NCBI RefSeq assembly: GCF_964275155.1
Contig: NZ_OZ193413.1
Location: 558,001 to 622,000 of the forward strand
Length of the DNA stretch: 64,000 bases
Reading direction: 5' to 3'
From: Curculioniphilus buchneri
GTDB lineage: Bacteria; Pseudomonadota; Gammaproteobacteria; Enterobacterales; Enterobacteriaceae
Both the position numbers and the translations under genes were made by a program. Position 1 is the first letter of the stretch, and each line of letters opens with the position of its first letter. Shown piece after piece: positions 30,211 to 42,600 of this stretch. The notes under the pieces were generated by a model, which saw nothing but the letters and a program-made list of their open reading frames with translations, had not been told where the DNA came from and made no database searches.

Positions 30211-30962
30211 TATAAACCTCGTTAGGAGACCTTTTTAAACCACATGATTTCACTTAATTAGTAGTTTTTATATTATTTATTAAAAATTTAGGATATTAAT
30301 TGCTAATTAAAAACATAAAATCGAAGGAGGTGATGATTTTTGTTACAAAAAAGAATATAATGCTTTGCTTTTTTAAAATGAAAAAATTATTAAAATGAGT
30401 CGTTTTGGATTGGTGATTAAGATTCACTTCTTTAAATATTATTTAAATTACATTTACCTTAGGTATTAATTATAAAATAGATAATGCAACTCATCTAAAA
30501 TAGATGTACATATTGGTAATCAAAATTATCAATAATTTACAGTATGAGTATTCATTGATAATTAGTACCTTTATATGTACTGATTATCCGATTAGATAGA
30601 GCAATATTATAGTTTTTAATCTTTTTTTAAAAGAAGACCATCATATTAAGATCAAAGATATCAATATAATTGATTTCGATGGAAAACGGCCAAATCAATT
30701 AATGATTTTTTAATATATTACTAAAACATGTGAGATTATTAACTAATTACATTGCTATGCATGTAAATTGCCTGACAAAGTCAATATGCAATATTAATTA
30801 TTGCCTTCATATTGTATCCTAAAAATAAATATATTTAATAAAAAGTATGTATTTTAAAAAATAGAACATCAAGACAACTATAAATTAACATATAATTTTT
30901 ATATTGCTTTATATAATTCATAGTTAACATTAATTTTAATTAAAATAAGGTAATTTAATGCA
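30211..30962. other. Gene-free DNA between truA and pdxB (usg lost)
   Basis: E. coli has usg here; no trace is readable. A strong anti-anti-SD match AAGGAGGTGAT occurs on the plus strand at 30324-30334, two bases before a 21-codon frame (30333-30398). That spacing is too short to use this ATG well, so I do not call a gene. Confidence 0.5.
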
Positions 30963-32093
30963 TTACAAAGTATACAAACGAGAGCTAAAGCCTAACTGCA
31001 TAAGTTTGTCTGCGCTAGTTCTATCACTGGTTTCTACAAAAAGTGACGACCATTCGCGGCGATGATAATAATTTTTTCGTAAGTAGTCAAATTCACTAGA
31101 TAGACCGCTAAATCGTCGTAATCGGATATCATCATGACATATATTATATATTGAATGCACTAATAAACGTAGTACCTCTTCATTAAGCTTGCCGTGCATA
31201 CGAATACGCTCTAACAATGGAAATGGCAATAATGATTTTGAATTAATTCGCATTGTATTGCCGAGAAACTTGCTATATGCATTAAATATTTGAGCAGTAC
31301 CTCTTGCTTTTCCTTCTAATGTATAACCTGCAATATGAGCTGTGCCAATATCAATATAAGATAATAAAAAAGGCAACGATGGAATCAATTCCCAGACATC
31401 TAAAATCACTCGAAACGATTTACCTTTTTCGAGTATTCGAAAAAGTGCAGTATTATCTATTACTTCACCACGGCAAGTATTTATTAAAATGCAGTGATCT
31501 GGTAAGGCAGCTAGAATCTGTTCATCTATTAAATGCCATGTGGCATATCGACCTGTACGAGTTAAAGGCGTATGTAAACTCAATACGTCTACCTGATTAA
31601 TTAATGTTTCTAAAGAATACCAGTTACCTGGTTCTCCTTTTTCAGCCAGTAGAGGATCACATAGCAAAGTTCGTACTCCAAATGCGCTTAATCTATGATG
31701 TAAACAACTTCCAATATTACCGACACCAACAATTCCTATGGTTTTTTCACTAAGACTAAAATTATCACGCTGAGCTAACCATAAAAGCGCAGAAAAGACA
31801 TATTCTACTACAGCAATAGCATTGCAACCTTCTGCTGCAGAAAATTCGATACCTTCTTCTACCAACCAATCTATATCAATATGATCAGTTCCAGAGGTCA
31901 CAGTTCCTACAAATTGTATTCGGCTACCATTAAGTAATGCATTATCAACACGAGTCACTGAATTTACTATTAATGCATCCGCTAGCATTATCGATGAGGT
32001 AGAAATGGCTTTACTTGTTATCGTTTCTACGCATCCTAAATAACTGAATAATCTCTTGGCATAAAGTATACTTTCATCTACTAAAATTTTCAC
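30963..32093 (-). CDS. pdxB: Erythronate-4-phosphate dehydrogenase
   Basis: PdxB oxidises 4-phosphoerythronate in the DXP-dependent route to pyridoxal phosphate. The D-2-hydroxyacid dehydrogenase layout is clear: NAD motif GIVGVGNIGS, then NTCRGEVIDN with the catalytic Arg, DVWE, and HIAGYTLEGKARGT with the catalytic His. With the GTG start at 32093 (MKILVDES) it has 376 residues, against 378 in E. coli. An in-frame ATG 12 bases upstream lies within the Shine-Dalgarno GGAGA that serves the GTG, and further upstream codons have no family match. SerC (52651-53742) performs the next step. Confidence 0.95.
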   Translation of the reverse strand: MKILVDESILYAKRLFSYLGCVETITSKAISTSSIMLADALIVNSVTRVDNALLNGSRIQFVGTVTSGTDHIDIDWLVEEGIEFSAAEGCNAIAVVEYVFSALLWLAQRDNFSLSEKTIGIVGVGNIGSCLHHRLSAFGVRTLLCDPLLAEKGEPGNWYSLETLINQVDVLSLHTPLTRTGRYATWHLIDEQILAALPDHCILINTCRGEVIDNTALFRILEKGKSFRVILDVWELIPSLPFLLSYIDIGTAHIAGYTLEGKARGTAQIFNAYSKFLGNTMRINSKSLLPFPLLERIRMHGKLNEEVLRLLVHSIYNICHDDIRLRRFSGLSSEFDYLRKNYYHRREWSSLFVETSDRTSADKLMQLGFSSRLYTL

Positions 32094-32726
32094 ATTTATC
32101 TCCATTAGAATACTATTTATGTAAATTTTAAAGAGAAAATATTTTGTCAGTAAATTTAAAAAGTTTTCAACTTTTAACACTCTATATTTTAACTTACTAA
32201 TTAAATTAGTATTTTAACTATATATAAAGTTTTTATAAAAATATTTTTTAAATATTAAGTATGCTTTACTAGAATTAATATTCTATTATTAATTTTTACA
32301 GTAGCTGAAAAACATTATTATATGACCATTCTAAAGTTTTATCGCAGTTTCACGTAAAATTTCTTCCGTGCTATCTTGCATCTACAAATTAATAATAAGC
32401 CATGAGTACAACTCAATAGTTATTGAAAATATAAAAATAGTAAACGATATCCCATCACATAATAAAAATTTCGCGATAATTTATCTTATAATAAACACTT
32501 TATCTAAAGTAAGATCATTGTATAGTTAAACATATAAAGCAGTAAAAAACAGACTAAACATTAAAAAATACTACTGAATATTTACTGACCACTAAGATTT
32601 AAAAATAAATTTTTTATAGTTATTTGGTTTTTTAAAGTATACAACCAAGTAGATTGTCTATATTTCTATCATTCTTATATCAAAAATTAATAATTCATTA
32701 ATAGTAATAATATAGAAAATATTCTG
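32094..32726. other. Gene-free DNA between pdxB and fabB
   Basis: E. coli carries flk and mnmC around this point. I see no coding remnant or structured RNA here. Confidence 0.55.
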
Positions 32727-33938
32727 CTAATAATATTTACGCATCACTAATGTTGCATTAGTTCCACCAAATCCAAAACTATTGCTCATTGCAGTAGTTA
32801 ATTTACATTTGGTTGATTTTGTAATTAAGTTCATATCTTTGACCTGAGGGTCTAAAGTTTCAATATTGATGCTCGGGGCAATAAAACCATGTTCTAACAT
32901 TAGCAAGGTAAAAATTAGTTCATGAACTCCAGCTGCGCCAAGGGAATGACCAGTCATAGATTTTGTAGAAGAAAAAGCTGGATGTTGGCTACCAAACGTT
33001 TTACGTATAGCCCAAATTTCTTTGATATCTCCAATTGGAGTAGAAGTACCATGCACATTAAGATACTCCACTGGAGTGTGTACATCTTGTAATGCCATTT
33101 TCATACAACGGATCGCACCTTCACCTGAAGGAACCACCATATCAGTGCCGTCAGAAGTTGCACCATAACCGATAATTTCAGCATAAATATATGCATGACG
33201 AGATAGTGCATGTTCTAACTCTTCTATCACGACGATGCCGCCTCCTCCAGAAATTACAAATCCGTCTCGATTAACATCATAGGTACGAGAAGCTTTTTCA
33301 GGTGTTTCATTATAGCAGGTAGATAATGCGCCCATAGCATCAAATTCGCAAGCCATTTCCCAACAAAGTTCTTCTCCGCCGCCAGCAAAAATCACATCTT
33401 GTTTACCAAATTGGATCAATTCTACTGCATTACCGATACAATGTGTGGAAGTAGAACAAGCGGAGCTAATAGAATAATTAACACCGCGAATTCTAAACGG
33501 TGTTGCTAAACATGCTGATATACCAGAAGCCATTGCTTTTGTTACCATATAAGGGCCTACACCACGTAGACCACGTGTGCGCATACCATTGGATCCAGCA
33601 ACTTGATTATGTGGTGAACCACCTCCAGATCCTACAATAAGACCTGTTCGATTATTAGAGATCATTTCAGAAGTCAGCTTTGAGTCAATGATAGCCTGTT
33701 CCATAGATAGATAAGCATAGATGGAGGCATCGCTCATAAAACGTGCTATTTTTCGATGAATAATCTTGGTAGTATCAAGCTTAATATTACCCCATATATG
33801 ACTACGCATACCTGAATTTTTTAATTCTTGAGAAAAAGTAATTCCAGAACGGCCATTTTGTAAAGAATTTAACACTTCTTGTTGGTTATTACCTATACTT
33901 GATACGATTCCCAAACCGGTAATCACAGCACGTTTCAT
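32727..33938 (-). CDS. fabB: 3-oxoacyl-[ACP] synthase I
   Basis: FabB elongates acyl-ACP and is needed for unsaturated fatty acids. The catalytic triad is visible: C161 in SISSACSTSTHC, His in HGTSTPIGD, and His in MTGHSLGAAG. The 403 residues compare with 406. I chose the ATG at 33938 (MKRAVITGLGIVSSIGNNQQEV), preceded by AAAGAGGT, over an ATG nine codons earlier. Identity with E. coli is very high. Confidence 0.97.
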   Translation of the reverse strand: MKRAVITGLGIVSSIGNNQQEVLNSLQNGRSGITFSQELKNSGMRSHIWGNIKLDTTKIIHRKIARFMSDASIYAYLSMEQAIIDSKLTSEMISNNRTGLIVGSGGGSPHNQVAGSNGMRTRGLRGVGPYMVTKAMASGISACLATPFRIRGVNYSISSACSTSTHCIGNAVELIQFGKQDVIFAGGGEELCWEMACEFDAMGALSTCYNETPEKASRTYDVNRDGFVISGGGGIVVIEELEHALSRHAYIYAEIIGYGATSDGTDMVVPSGEGAIRCMKMALQDVHTPVEYLNVHGTSTPIGDIKEIWAIRKTFGSQHPAFSSTKSMTGHSLGAAGVHELIFTLLMLEHGFIAPSINIETLDPQVKDMNLITKSTKCKLTTAMSNSFGFGGTNATLVMRKYY

Positions 33939-34907
33939 GTAATACCTCTTTGAATAAATATGCAAAATTAGTTAAATTTGCAGTTTCTATCTGAACAGGT
34001 TTGATTGCTAGATCAGTTCAATATCTAGATTAAAAAGTATATTTAGTTGATATTTAAATATTTTTGCTATCTATGCGCAATATAATTATATATTGTAATA
34101 CTACAAACATTTTGTATTATGTTTCGATAGCCAAGATACATTGCATACAAAATTATAAATTTTATATCTTACATGCAATAAATTGCATGAGAAGTTGTTT
34201 CGTTTTGGAAAAAGTCTTTAACAATCATGTTTTATAATTTCAAAACACTAGTATCATTTATTATATGACGATAATTTAATTTATAGTCATACTAAACATC
34301 ATTAATTAATAATTTTATTGATGCTTTAAATTATTACGTGAAAATATATCTAATATTTATTAGTATTGTTTGTTTTTTTAATTTACTTTTTATGTAATAA
34401 AAATTTTATTTTCTTATCCTCAATATTGAAGATAATTAAATTTATTTAAGGATAGTTTTTTATAACATTACTCTTAAGTAATCTCAGTCTCTAGTAAGAG
34501 AGATTGATGTGACATTATAATTTATGAGTTATCATGTCTCCTATAAAATAGGATATTTTTTAAATAAGGCCATGATATGGCATATTTTATTAAATTGTGC
34601 AGAAACAATCATTTGATCGCATTTATAAATTAGAATGATCTAATAAATATTAGAAAAGTAATCGATCATTCCGTATAGATCATACTACGTCTAGTAGTGC
34701 AATATAACTTTATTTAATGTTTAAAATTACAAACAAGATATAAGTAATAATAATGTGATTAATTTATTAAATGATCTAACAATCTATTAATTACTAATAA
34801 AGATGATAAAACCACGTTATAACAACATTTAAAATTAAGTAATCCCAATTGTTATATTGGTAACAATTTTAGTCAAAAATACAAGTTTAAAATTTTAATC
34901 TTATGTT
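33939..34907. other. Gene-free DNA between fabB and aroC
   Basis: E. coli has several genes here (such as epmC and mepA). I see none. AT-rich DNA with no convincing signals. Confidence 0.55.
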
Positions 34908-35993
34908 CTAGTTTATTGATATAGGTGGAACAACATCTGCACACTGTGCACGATTCCTTAAAAAATGATCCATTATAACTATAGCCATCATTGCCTCTGC
35001 TATTGGAACAGCACGTATACCAACGCACGGGTCATGACGGCCTCGTGTAATCAAATCTACCGCTTCACCATTACGATTTATAGTTCGACCAGGAACTGTA
35101 ATGCTTGATGTGGGCTTTAGGGCAAGGTGAACTATTATTGGTTGACCGCTACTAATACCTCCAAGTATACCACCAGAGTGATTGCTTTGAAAACCGGTCG
35201 GTGTGAGTTCATCGCGATTTTCGCTACCGTATTTACTGATCACTGAAAAACCATCGCCTATTTCTACTCCTTTTACTGCATTAATGCTCATCAATGCATG
35301 AGCTAAATCAGCATCCAATCGATCAAATACTGGCTCACCTAAACCAGCTGGAAATTTATTTGCTATTACTGTTATTTTAGCACCGATAGAATCACCTGAT
35401 TTTTTTAAATTACGCATCAATGTATCCAAAGCTGCAAGTTGTGATCTATCAGGACAGAAAAATGGATTTTTTTCTACTTGTTCCCAATCTTTTAGTTTAC
35501 ACTGAATATCACCAATTTGTGCCAAAAAACCGCGTATCCGTCCCCCAAATTGTTGCGATAAATATTTTTTTGCAATAGCACCAGCTGCTACACGCATGGC
35601 AGTTTCTCTTGCTGATGAACGTCCACCACCACGGTAATCACGCCGTCCATATTTCTGTTCATAACTATAATCAGCATGACCTGGACGATAGAGATCTTTA
35701 ATCGTGCTGTAATCTTGAGAACGTTGATCAGTATTTTCAATTAACAATCCTATACTTGTTCCTGTAGTAATTCCTTCAAACACTCCAGATAAAATTTTTA
35801 TGCGATCTAACTCACGTCGTTGTGTAGTATAACGTGATGTACCAGGACGTCGGCGATTCAGATCAAACTGTAAATCTTCTTCACAAAGATGTAGTCCCGG
35901 TGGCACGCCGTCTACGATTCCACCTATAGCTACACCATGAGATTCACCAAAGGTAGTAACTCGAAAAAATTGCCCAATACTATTTCCTGCCAT
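34908..35993 (-). CDS. aroC: Chorismate synthase
   Basis: AroC converts EPSP to chorismate, using reduced FMN, as the last step of the shikimate pathway. The N-terminal signature GQFFRVTTFGESHG, the FMN-binding GGGRSSARETAMRVA and the C-terminal GRHDPCVGIRAVPIAEAM are intact. The 361 residues match E. coli. AroA, the preceding enzyme, is at 53840-55135, so the end of the pathway is kept. It lies 74 bases after prmB on the same strand, as in E. coli, where the two are co-transcribed. Confidence 0.98.
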   Translation of the reverse strand: MAGNSIGQFFRVTTFGESHGVAIGGIVDGVPPGLHLCEEDLQFDLNRRRPGTSRYTTQRRELDRIKILSGVFEGITTGTSIGLLIENTDQRSQDYSTIKDLYRPGHADYSYEQKYGRRDYRGGGRSSARETAMRVAAGAIAKKYLSQQFGGRIRGFLAQIGDIQCKLKDWEQVEKNPFFCPDRSQLAALDTLMRNLKKSGDSIGAKITVIANKFPAGLGEPVFDRLDADLAHALMSINAVKGVEIGDGFSVISKYGSENRDELTPTGFQSNHSGGILGGISSGQPIIVHLALKPTSSITVPGRTINRNGEAVDLITRGRHDPCVGIRAVPIAEAMMAIVIMDHFLRNRAQCADVVPPISIN

Positions 35994-36067
35994 TGGGATT
36001 CCTTATTAAATTCCTAAATGATAAATATATTCCAGTCGTTTCAGGCTGGTCTAGATACATACATATT

Positions 36068-37003
36068 TTAATTACAATAGAGCTTAAATAAATCGTTATG
36101 TTTTAGTAACTGTTTTTGCGTAAGCATAAACACTCCATGTCCACCATGAGACAATTCCAACCAACGAAAGGGTACTTTGGGATAGCAATTGATTAGATGT
36201 ACCATGCTATTTCCTACCTCACAGATTAGAATACCATCTTCAGCTAAATAGTCAGACGCACAAGCTAAAATTCGTCGTACTGACTTAAGACCATTATATC
36301 CAGCATCTAGACTCAAAACTGGTTCAGTGTGAAATTCCTTTGGTCGATTATCCATATCTTCTTGATCTACATAGGGTGGATTAGTTACTATGATGTCATA
36401 AGTTAGAGGAGATAAATCATTAAATAAATCAGAACATATCGGAAATACCCTATGTTCTAAATTATGTTTTTTAATATTGTGCTCTGCTATAACTAACGCG
36501 TTAGATGAAATGTCAATTGCATCTACTTCCGCATCTGGATACAGATAGGCACAAGCAATTGCAATACATCCACTGCCAGTACACATATCAAGAATATGTT
36601 TCGGAGGATAAGACAGAAGTTCCCTAAAATGATCAGTAATTAGTTCACCTATTGGTGAACGAGGAATATAAACTCGCTCATCAACAAAAAATTCTAGACC
36701 ACAGAACCAGGCTTTATTAGTTAAATATGATACAGGAACCCTGTCGTTTATTCTTCGTATTACCAATTCAACTATCCGTGTGCGTTCATTTACAGTCAGA
36801 CGACTGTTATACATTTCTTGTGGAAAATCTAACGGCAGAAATAATGTAGGTAATATTAATTTTAATGTTTCATCCCAAGGATGGTCGGCACCATGACCGT
36901 AATGAATTTGAGATGCATTAAACTGGCTAACTGTCCAGCGGATCATATCTTGTATAGTATACATTTCTACTATAGCTTGATCAGAATCAGTTTTTTTTAA
37001 CAT
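36068..37003 (-). CDS. prmB: 50S ribosomal protein L3 glutamine methyltransferase
   Basis: PrmB methylates a glutamine of ribosomal protein L3. The SAM-binding motif LDMCTGSGCIAIA (138-150) and the Gln-methylating NPPY (208-211, in IVTNPPYVDQ) are present. The N-terminal helical domain TIQDMIRW and the 311-residue length agree with E. coli PrmB (310) and separate it from PrmC. The start at 37003 is MLKKTDSDQ with an A-run in codons 3-4. Confidence 0.95.
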   Translation of the reverse strand: MLKKTDSDQAIVEMYTIQDMIRWTVSQFNASQIHYGHGADHPWDETLKLILPTLFLPLDFPQEMYNSRLTVNERTRIVELVIRRINDRVPVSYLTNKAWFCGLEFFVDERVYIPRSPIGELITDHFRELLSYPPKHILDMCTGSGCIAIACAYLYPDAEVDAIDISSNALVIAEHNIKKHNLEHRVFPICSDLFNDLSPLTYDIIVTNPPYVDQEDMDNRPKEFHTEPVLSLDAGYNGLKSVRRILACASDYLAEDGILICEVGNSMVHLINCYPKVPFRWLELSHGGHGVFMLTQKQLLKHNDLFKLYCN

Positions 37004-38560
37004 GTTTTAATTTTCCTTACAACTTTTTAATTAAGTATTATTTTCCATTATTTGCATAAATAATGTATCTCTTAATACAAAGATTAGACATCAGGAAAAA
37101 TATGCTAATTGCTGTTAATTATAGAACTACATGTTAGATCAAACTTATCTAATATAATAATATCTTGAAATGAAATAATTAGATAAAATTTAAATAGCAA
37201 AGAACAAATAAGTAATTCAGGAAAATAGTCTGACCAGATAAAAGTAAAAAGTAGTATACCTATTGAATGAACATATTATGATGTCCTTATGATGTTGATT
37301 AATGTACTAATAAATAACTTAAATTTCTTAAATTCATCATTGTGCTCAAGTCTTGATTTTTAACAGATAAGTATCGTATATAATATATAATCAGGCGTAT
37401 TGTTTTGGAATAGACATTCCCGACCTATTGATTAATTAATCAAATTATTTTTAATAAATCAAAGTCGAAATATAAACATAAATAAAAAAATAAAATCAAG
37501 CCATTGGGCACAAAAACAGCCAGTTGAACACTATAACATAAACACATAGCTTCCATATACAAACATTTTAAATGTAAAAGCCATTTTTTTATAGTGAAAA
37601 GGCTTATATATTGTAATTTTTTACTGCTCATTGAAAATACATTAATAATAAGTATTATTTATTTAGTTGCATAAATGGAACAAAATTGTTAGCATACATA
37701 AACAGTGGGTTACTATATGTCATGAATGACAGCTAAGATCAATCATATTGAAAATAAAAATATTGGTAGGTAGTGTAAAGTTATCAAATTATCAGAAAGT
37801 AATCATAACCATTGTAAATAGGACTGGTGATAGCGCCTTATGGATATTGACATTCGGTTCTATTAAAAATTAGAGCAGAAAATTGCATTTCGTACTTTGA
37901 TTCTAATCAATGCTATATTTTAAAAAATTTTTTAGAAGAAAGACAATACATATTGTATATTTTATATGTATAATTAATTGTATTAGAAAATAGTAGATTC
38001 GTTATTAGATGATTAATTGTCAATTTTGATTTTAAAATCACTATAAAAAAATTAGTTGAAATAATATTATATTTATATTACTATTATATCAGTAATATTC
38101 TATTTTGCATTGTGCTGTGGAATCTATAAATATTTAGTGATATATTTTAGTGTTATGGAATACAAGTATAAAATATTTATGTGTTATTGTATTATGTAGA
38201 TTGTATTATGTAGATAGCATGCTTAGTTTAGTTAAGATGATGTTCAAGAGATAAGTAAAGCAATTAGTGTTCTTAATAAACATGTTACATTCATATTACC
38301 CTGCTGTACTGGCTGTACTGGTATAAACATAGTTTTATTACTACAACATTTATTGTTTATAGTCATTTAGAAAAAAGTTAACATTGCAATAGCTAAATAA
38401 GCTAAAATACGAGACCATTTAGTTACTAATTTTTTAGTGATTTTCTATAATATGAACGTATTACAACATGCGACATAATACATGTTACAAGATTACAAGA
38501 TAAGTAAAATTTAAAGAAGTTGCATCGAAATTACTAAGGTGTATATTGCGCATCAATAGA
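37004..38560. other. Gene-free DNA between prmB and tRNA-fMet
   Basis: A 63-codon frame at 37440-37631 (minus) is hydrophobic and low-complexity and I do not accept it. A tandem pair of 14-bp units lies at 38187-38214 and a nine-base pair (GCTGTACTG) near 38303-38320. No other signal. Confidence 0.55.
38187..38214. repeat. Two-copy tandem repeat, 14-bp unit
   Basis: TTGTATTATGTAGA is repeated twice head to tail without a mismatch, 350 bases before tRNA-fMet. Confidence 0.85.
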
Positions 38561-38637
<77 letters not shown>

Positions 38638-39040
38638 CATATTATGTTCACATTGCTAATTATAAGTGATGTGTCGTTCTTTTCTTAATTTTAGTGTTAT
38701 TTAAATAATGCAAAATTTAACTTTTTGAATTATATTAAAATTTGTAGTTCATATTACGTCTTACGTCATTACGACGTGATAATGCTTTTCGATTCATTTT
38801 GATTCATTGCATTATACAACAAGCTAAACAAGCAACAGCATCGTTTGAAATATAATATATTTTGAACATTAAACATTAAATAAGCAGCTAACTTTCTTCA
38901 AAACAAAAAAGTAAATCGCGGTTTTTTAAATCGTTAAAAAATCATATGTATGAAAGTAAATTTATTTCATATAAATACTATTAACTTTAGTTAGAATGTT
39001 AGCCTATCGATGTATCGATACATGATAAATTAAAAGGAAG
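38638..39040. other. Spacer between tRNA-fMet and crp
   Basis: About 400 bases with no readable gene; convergent ends of tRNA-fMet and crp. No clear hairpin with T-run. Confidence 0.5.
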
Positions 39041-39673
39041 TTAACGAGTACCATAAACCACTATGGTTTTACCATGGGCAGAAATGAGATCTTGACTTTC
39101 AAGTATTTTTAAAATTCGACCAACTGTTTCTCGAGAACATCCGACGATCTGTCCGATTTCCTGTCGAGTAATTTTGATTTGCATCCCATCTGGATGGGTT
39201 ATAGCATCTGGCTGTTTGGCTAAGTTTAATAATGTTTGAGCGATTCGTCCTGTTACATCTAAAAAAGCTAAATTACCTACTTTTTCTGAAGTAATTTGTA
39301 GTCTACTAGCCAGTTGCGCCGATAGACGAAGTAAGATATCCGGATTAATTTGAATTAGTTGCCGAAATTTTGTATAAGAAATTTCAGCTACTTCGCAGAT
39401 TGTCTTAGTACGTACCCAGGCGCTTCGTACCTGATCCTCTTCAAATAATCCTACTTCACCAATGAAATCACCTTGGTTAAGGTATGAAAGAATCATTTCT
39501 TTTCCTTCGTCATCCTTAATGAATACCACAACGGACCCTTTAACGATATAGTAAAGAATTCCTGCTTTTTCACCTTGATGAATCAGAGTACTTTTTGATA
39601 AATATCTATGAATATGGCAATGAGACAAAAACCATTCAAGAGTTGAATCTATTTGAGGTTTACTGAGAATCAT
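39041..39673 (-). CDS. crp: cAMP receptor protein (catabolite activator)
   Basis: CRP is the global cAMP-dependent activator. The 210 residues equal E. coli with few changes. The cAMP-binding residues are kept (GDFIGEVGLFEE, RSAW and the TS pair in QITSEKVGN). The helix-turn-helix TRQEIGQIVGCSRETVGRIL is intact, as are activating region 1 (AKQPDAITHPDG) and the FLDVTGRIAQ hinge. It is unusual for a strongly reduced symbiont to keep crp, and more so as cyaA (7734-8969) is truncated. No CRP site of the TGTGA-N6-TCACA type was found in the gaps I checked by eye. Confidence 0.98.
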   Translation of the reverse strand: MILSKPQIDSTLEWFLSHCHIHRYLSKSTLIHQGEKAGILYYIVKGSVVVFIKDDEGKEMILSYLNQGDFIGEVGLFEEDQVRSAWVRTKTICEVAEISYTKFRQLIQINPDILLRLSAQLASRLQITSEKVGNLAFLDVTGRIAQTLLNLAKQPDAITHPDGMQIKITRQEIGQIVGCSRETVGRILKILESQDLISAHGKTIVVYGTR

Positions 39674-42600
39674 TCGTCACTATCCTCTAATTGTCATTGT
39701 TATCCTTTCTTATTGGACGGCATATTTCCTATTAATAAGATGCACTATGACTGTAGTATCCATCTAAAAATAAAAAGAAATCCTATTGTGTCATAACGTT
39801 GATAACTTATTAATTGTGTACTTTTTATTCTGATGTCTATGGAAATCACATTATCCTATTGTTAGTATAACCTTAAAAAACTATCTTCTATTGTGTTGTT
39901 TGAGTCTGAGTCTTTCACTAAATATAATAAATATGATTTAAAACGATTTAAAAAATTTTTTAAAAATTAATTTTTTTAAAATATCAAATGAATGAAATAA
40001 TTATAAAAATGTTTTTCAACATTACTCTTAACTCTTAATATATGGTCACAGTATTGCAACGTTCATCATGAGATAAAATAGATATTATGTTTGTAGAGTC
40101 TTATTAGACAGAGTATCAATAATCTGAACCAGACTCCATTATTGGATAATAATGATATAATATTAATTGATCAAATATCATTGATATCTGATTACTAAAA
40201 GATAACTTTAATGTTATTTACTGATATTCAAAGTATCATGTGCATTAATAGTGATATTTAAATCAGTCCATCAGGTTGATTTTTGCAAGAAACATTTTTA
40301 TGTCACTGATCAATAGTCTAGTCAATTTTGTTAATATTATTTAAATTTTAAATATGTATCGGTAATAAAGTTATTTGCACTTTTAAATAGTAATAAGTCA
40401 ATAAATATAATCTTATTTAAATCTTGTGATATTTTGTTAAACAACATGTTGTCCTATAGCAATTAGTTATACCATAAATGATTACTCTTAAATTGAGCAG
40501 TGGATATTAGATATTGTTTTGATCAATATTAATTTGATATTAATTTCGATTTGTTCACCATCAAAGTTTAAAAATATTAAAAAGGTAATTCCCCATTTTA
40601 CACTTAAGTGTATAATTTATATCGAAATGATCTAAGATCATGTATCTTATGTCATATTATTATGAATATATTTTAACAAAGTATACGTATAAATAATGAC
40701 AAGGAATGTAAAACCGATAACGATATTATCAATAATATTTTACTGATGATATGTCATCAAAAAAAATGTTCTATTAATAATTATACTGTTCTGTAAGTGA
40801 AATGTTCACTTTGAAAGTACAATATTAGTCGATAACTTCATATTTATAATGAAGTGATGTAATAAAATAATGTTGTTGCTTTAAACCAATGTACATTTAA
40901 AATGATAAATTTTCAGCTGTAACTCTTTTATTCAACTATAGTATTTACCATAAATATATCATTTATATATAATTTTACTGATTTTACAATAATATTAATA
41001 TGATAACAATTTAGTTTTAATGTATTCTAAACACAGTTCTAACCTCCATTAAAGTATGAAACTTAAAGCTAATACGTTAAAATTGACATATCTTATAGAA
41101 TCTTCATGTTTTTTAAAAAAACATTAATCGTAGTTCATTCTTTTATGTTGTCATTACTATTTGAGTAGTATGATAGATACATTTTCATATACGTATTACA
41201 ATAACATTGTACTAATTGTTAGATTATAGAAAAAATAATTAATAAATATATTAAATTACTAGTTGATAAAGCTATTTTAACAACACTTTATTATGTATTT
41301 ACACAAGAAACAAGTCTTCGGACACTATCCGATAAAAATCAACAGATTAATGCTGCTAAAATGATCACAAGAACTATAAAAATAGTAAACTAATAAATTT
41401 AATTTTTAATTCACCAAGAATCATTTAGCCTAAAAGATATCTTAAAATATATAGATATGTTACGATAATAGATAATATATATCTGGTATGCATATGACAC
41501 TTAATCTTAACATCTAAGGTACTATATTCTTGCTCATATCATAGTGTTTATTGATATCGATTAGTTTTCTTTTTTATTTCTATTCATTACATGTTAAATA
41601 AAAAATTTTTGGATAATTTTAGTGATTTTAAAAAGTATGAATTCACTGAATTCGTTATTTAAACATAAAAAATAAATCTTATCTGATAAAATAAAGAATT
41701 TTATTCTTTTTCAAATTAAGTCTACTGATTTTATTTAATTATTTTGGTAGAGTATATTATTCATTTTATTAAATTTATGTTATTGAAACTACTGAGTCAT
41801 ATATATAATATATCTTAACGTATTATAGAATATTAATTCTAACATGAAATACTGTTTTATCCAAGTATATTAATATTATATAAAATATATAATTTTGTTG
41901 AATTTCTGATTGCTATCATGGTAAGTAACGCATTCTAATACAAAATAATAGTGACTTGTATTCTTGATAAAAATTCAAAATCAATTCAGTATTCATCTGT
42001 TCATGATGTGTGTTTTCTAATATAAGCAGACTAATGCTACTAATTTGCTCATATTAGTTAATATATCTACAACTAGACAAAATATTGTTTTAATGATTTT
42101 TAACTAAAAACGAATATTAGTCACTTGATTTTATATTCAGAAGTATAGTAGTAATTTGATAATTTAAATGAAAAATGAAATGAATGTCAGAAATTAGCTA
42201 AAACTTACTTGAACCTATTTTTAAGTATATTGGCACATGTCAATATAATACATATTATAATCTCAATAAGATTAATAATTTTTTTCACATCGAATATCTT
42301 ATAATCAATCTTACTCTATAAAATACCTTGTGTAAAGTTATATGCATTGTATGCCTCAAAGAGGATAGGTATCTTAAAAATAATTATGACTCGGCATTGG
42401 TTCCGCATTTGAATAATGTATGTAGATGTCTATTGTATCATTAAATTCATGAGTCTATTATTATAGTGATAGTGATTAGACACTATCAAAAAAAAGAACA
42501 GCTTAATCCTGATGTTTGATGAGGTACAATGAAAATTGTATGATATTATTGAACGTATTTAATTACGTCACATATGCGTTATATGTCCACTTACTTTCAT

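Noticed and set aside
30324..30398. AAGGAGGTGAT directly before a 21-codon frame
   Set aside because: An excellent anti-16S match, but only two bases separate GGAGG from the ATG, and the peptide is lysine/phenylalanine-rich from A and T runs. Also considered as a 16S 3'-end fragment on the other strand; no flanking rRNA sequence supports that.
37440..37631. 63-codon hydrophobic open frame, minus strand
   Set aside because: Could look like a small membrane protein, but no ribosome site and no homologue recognised; AT-rich codons give hydrophobic residues by chance.
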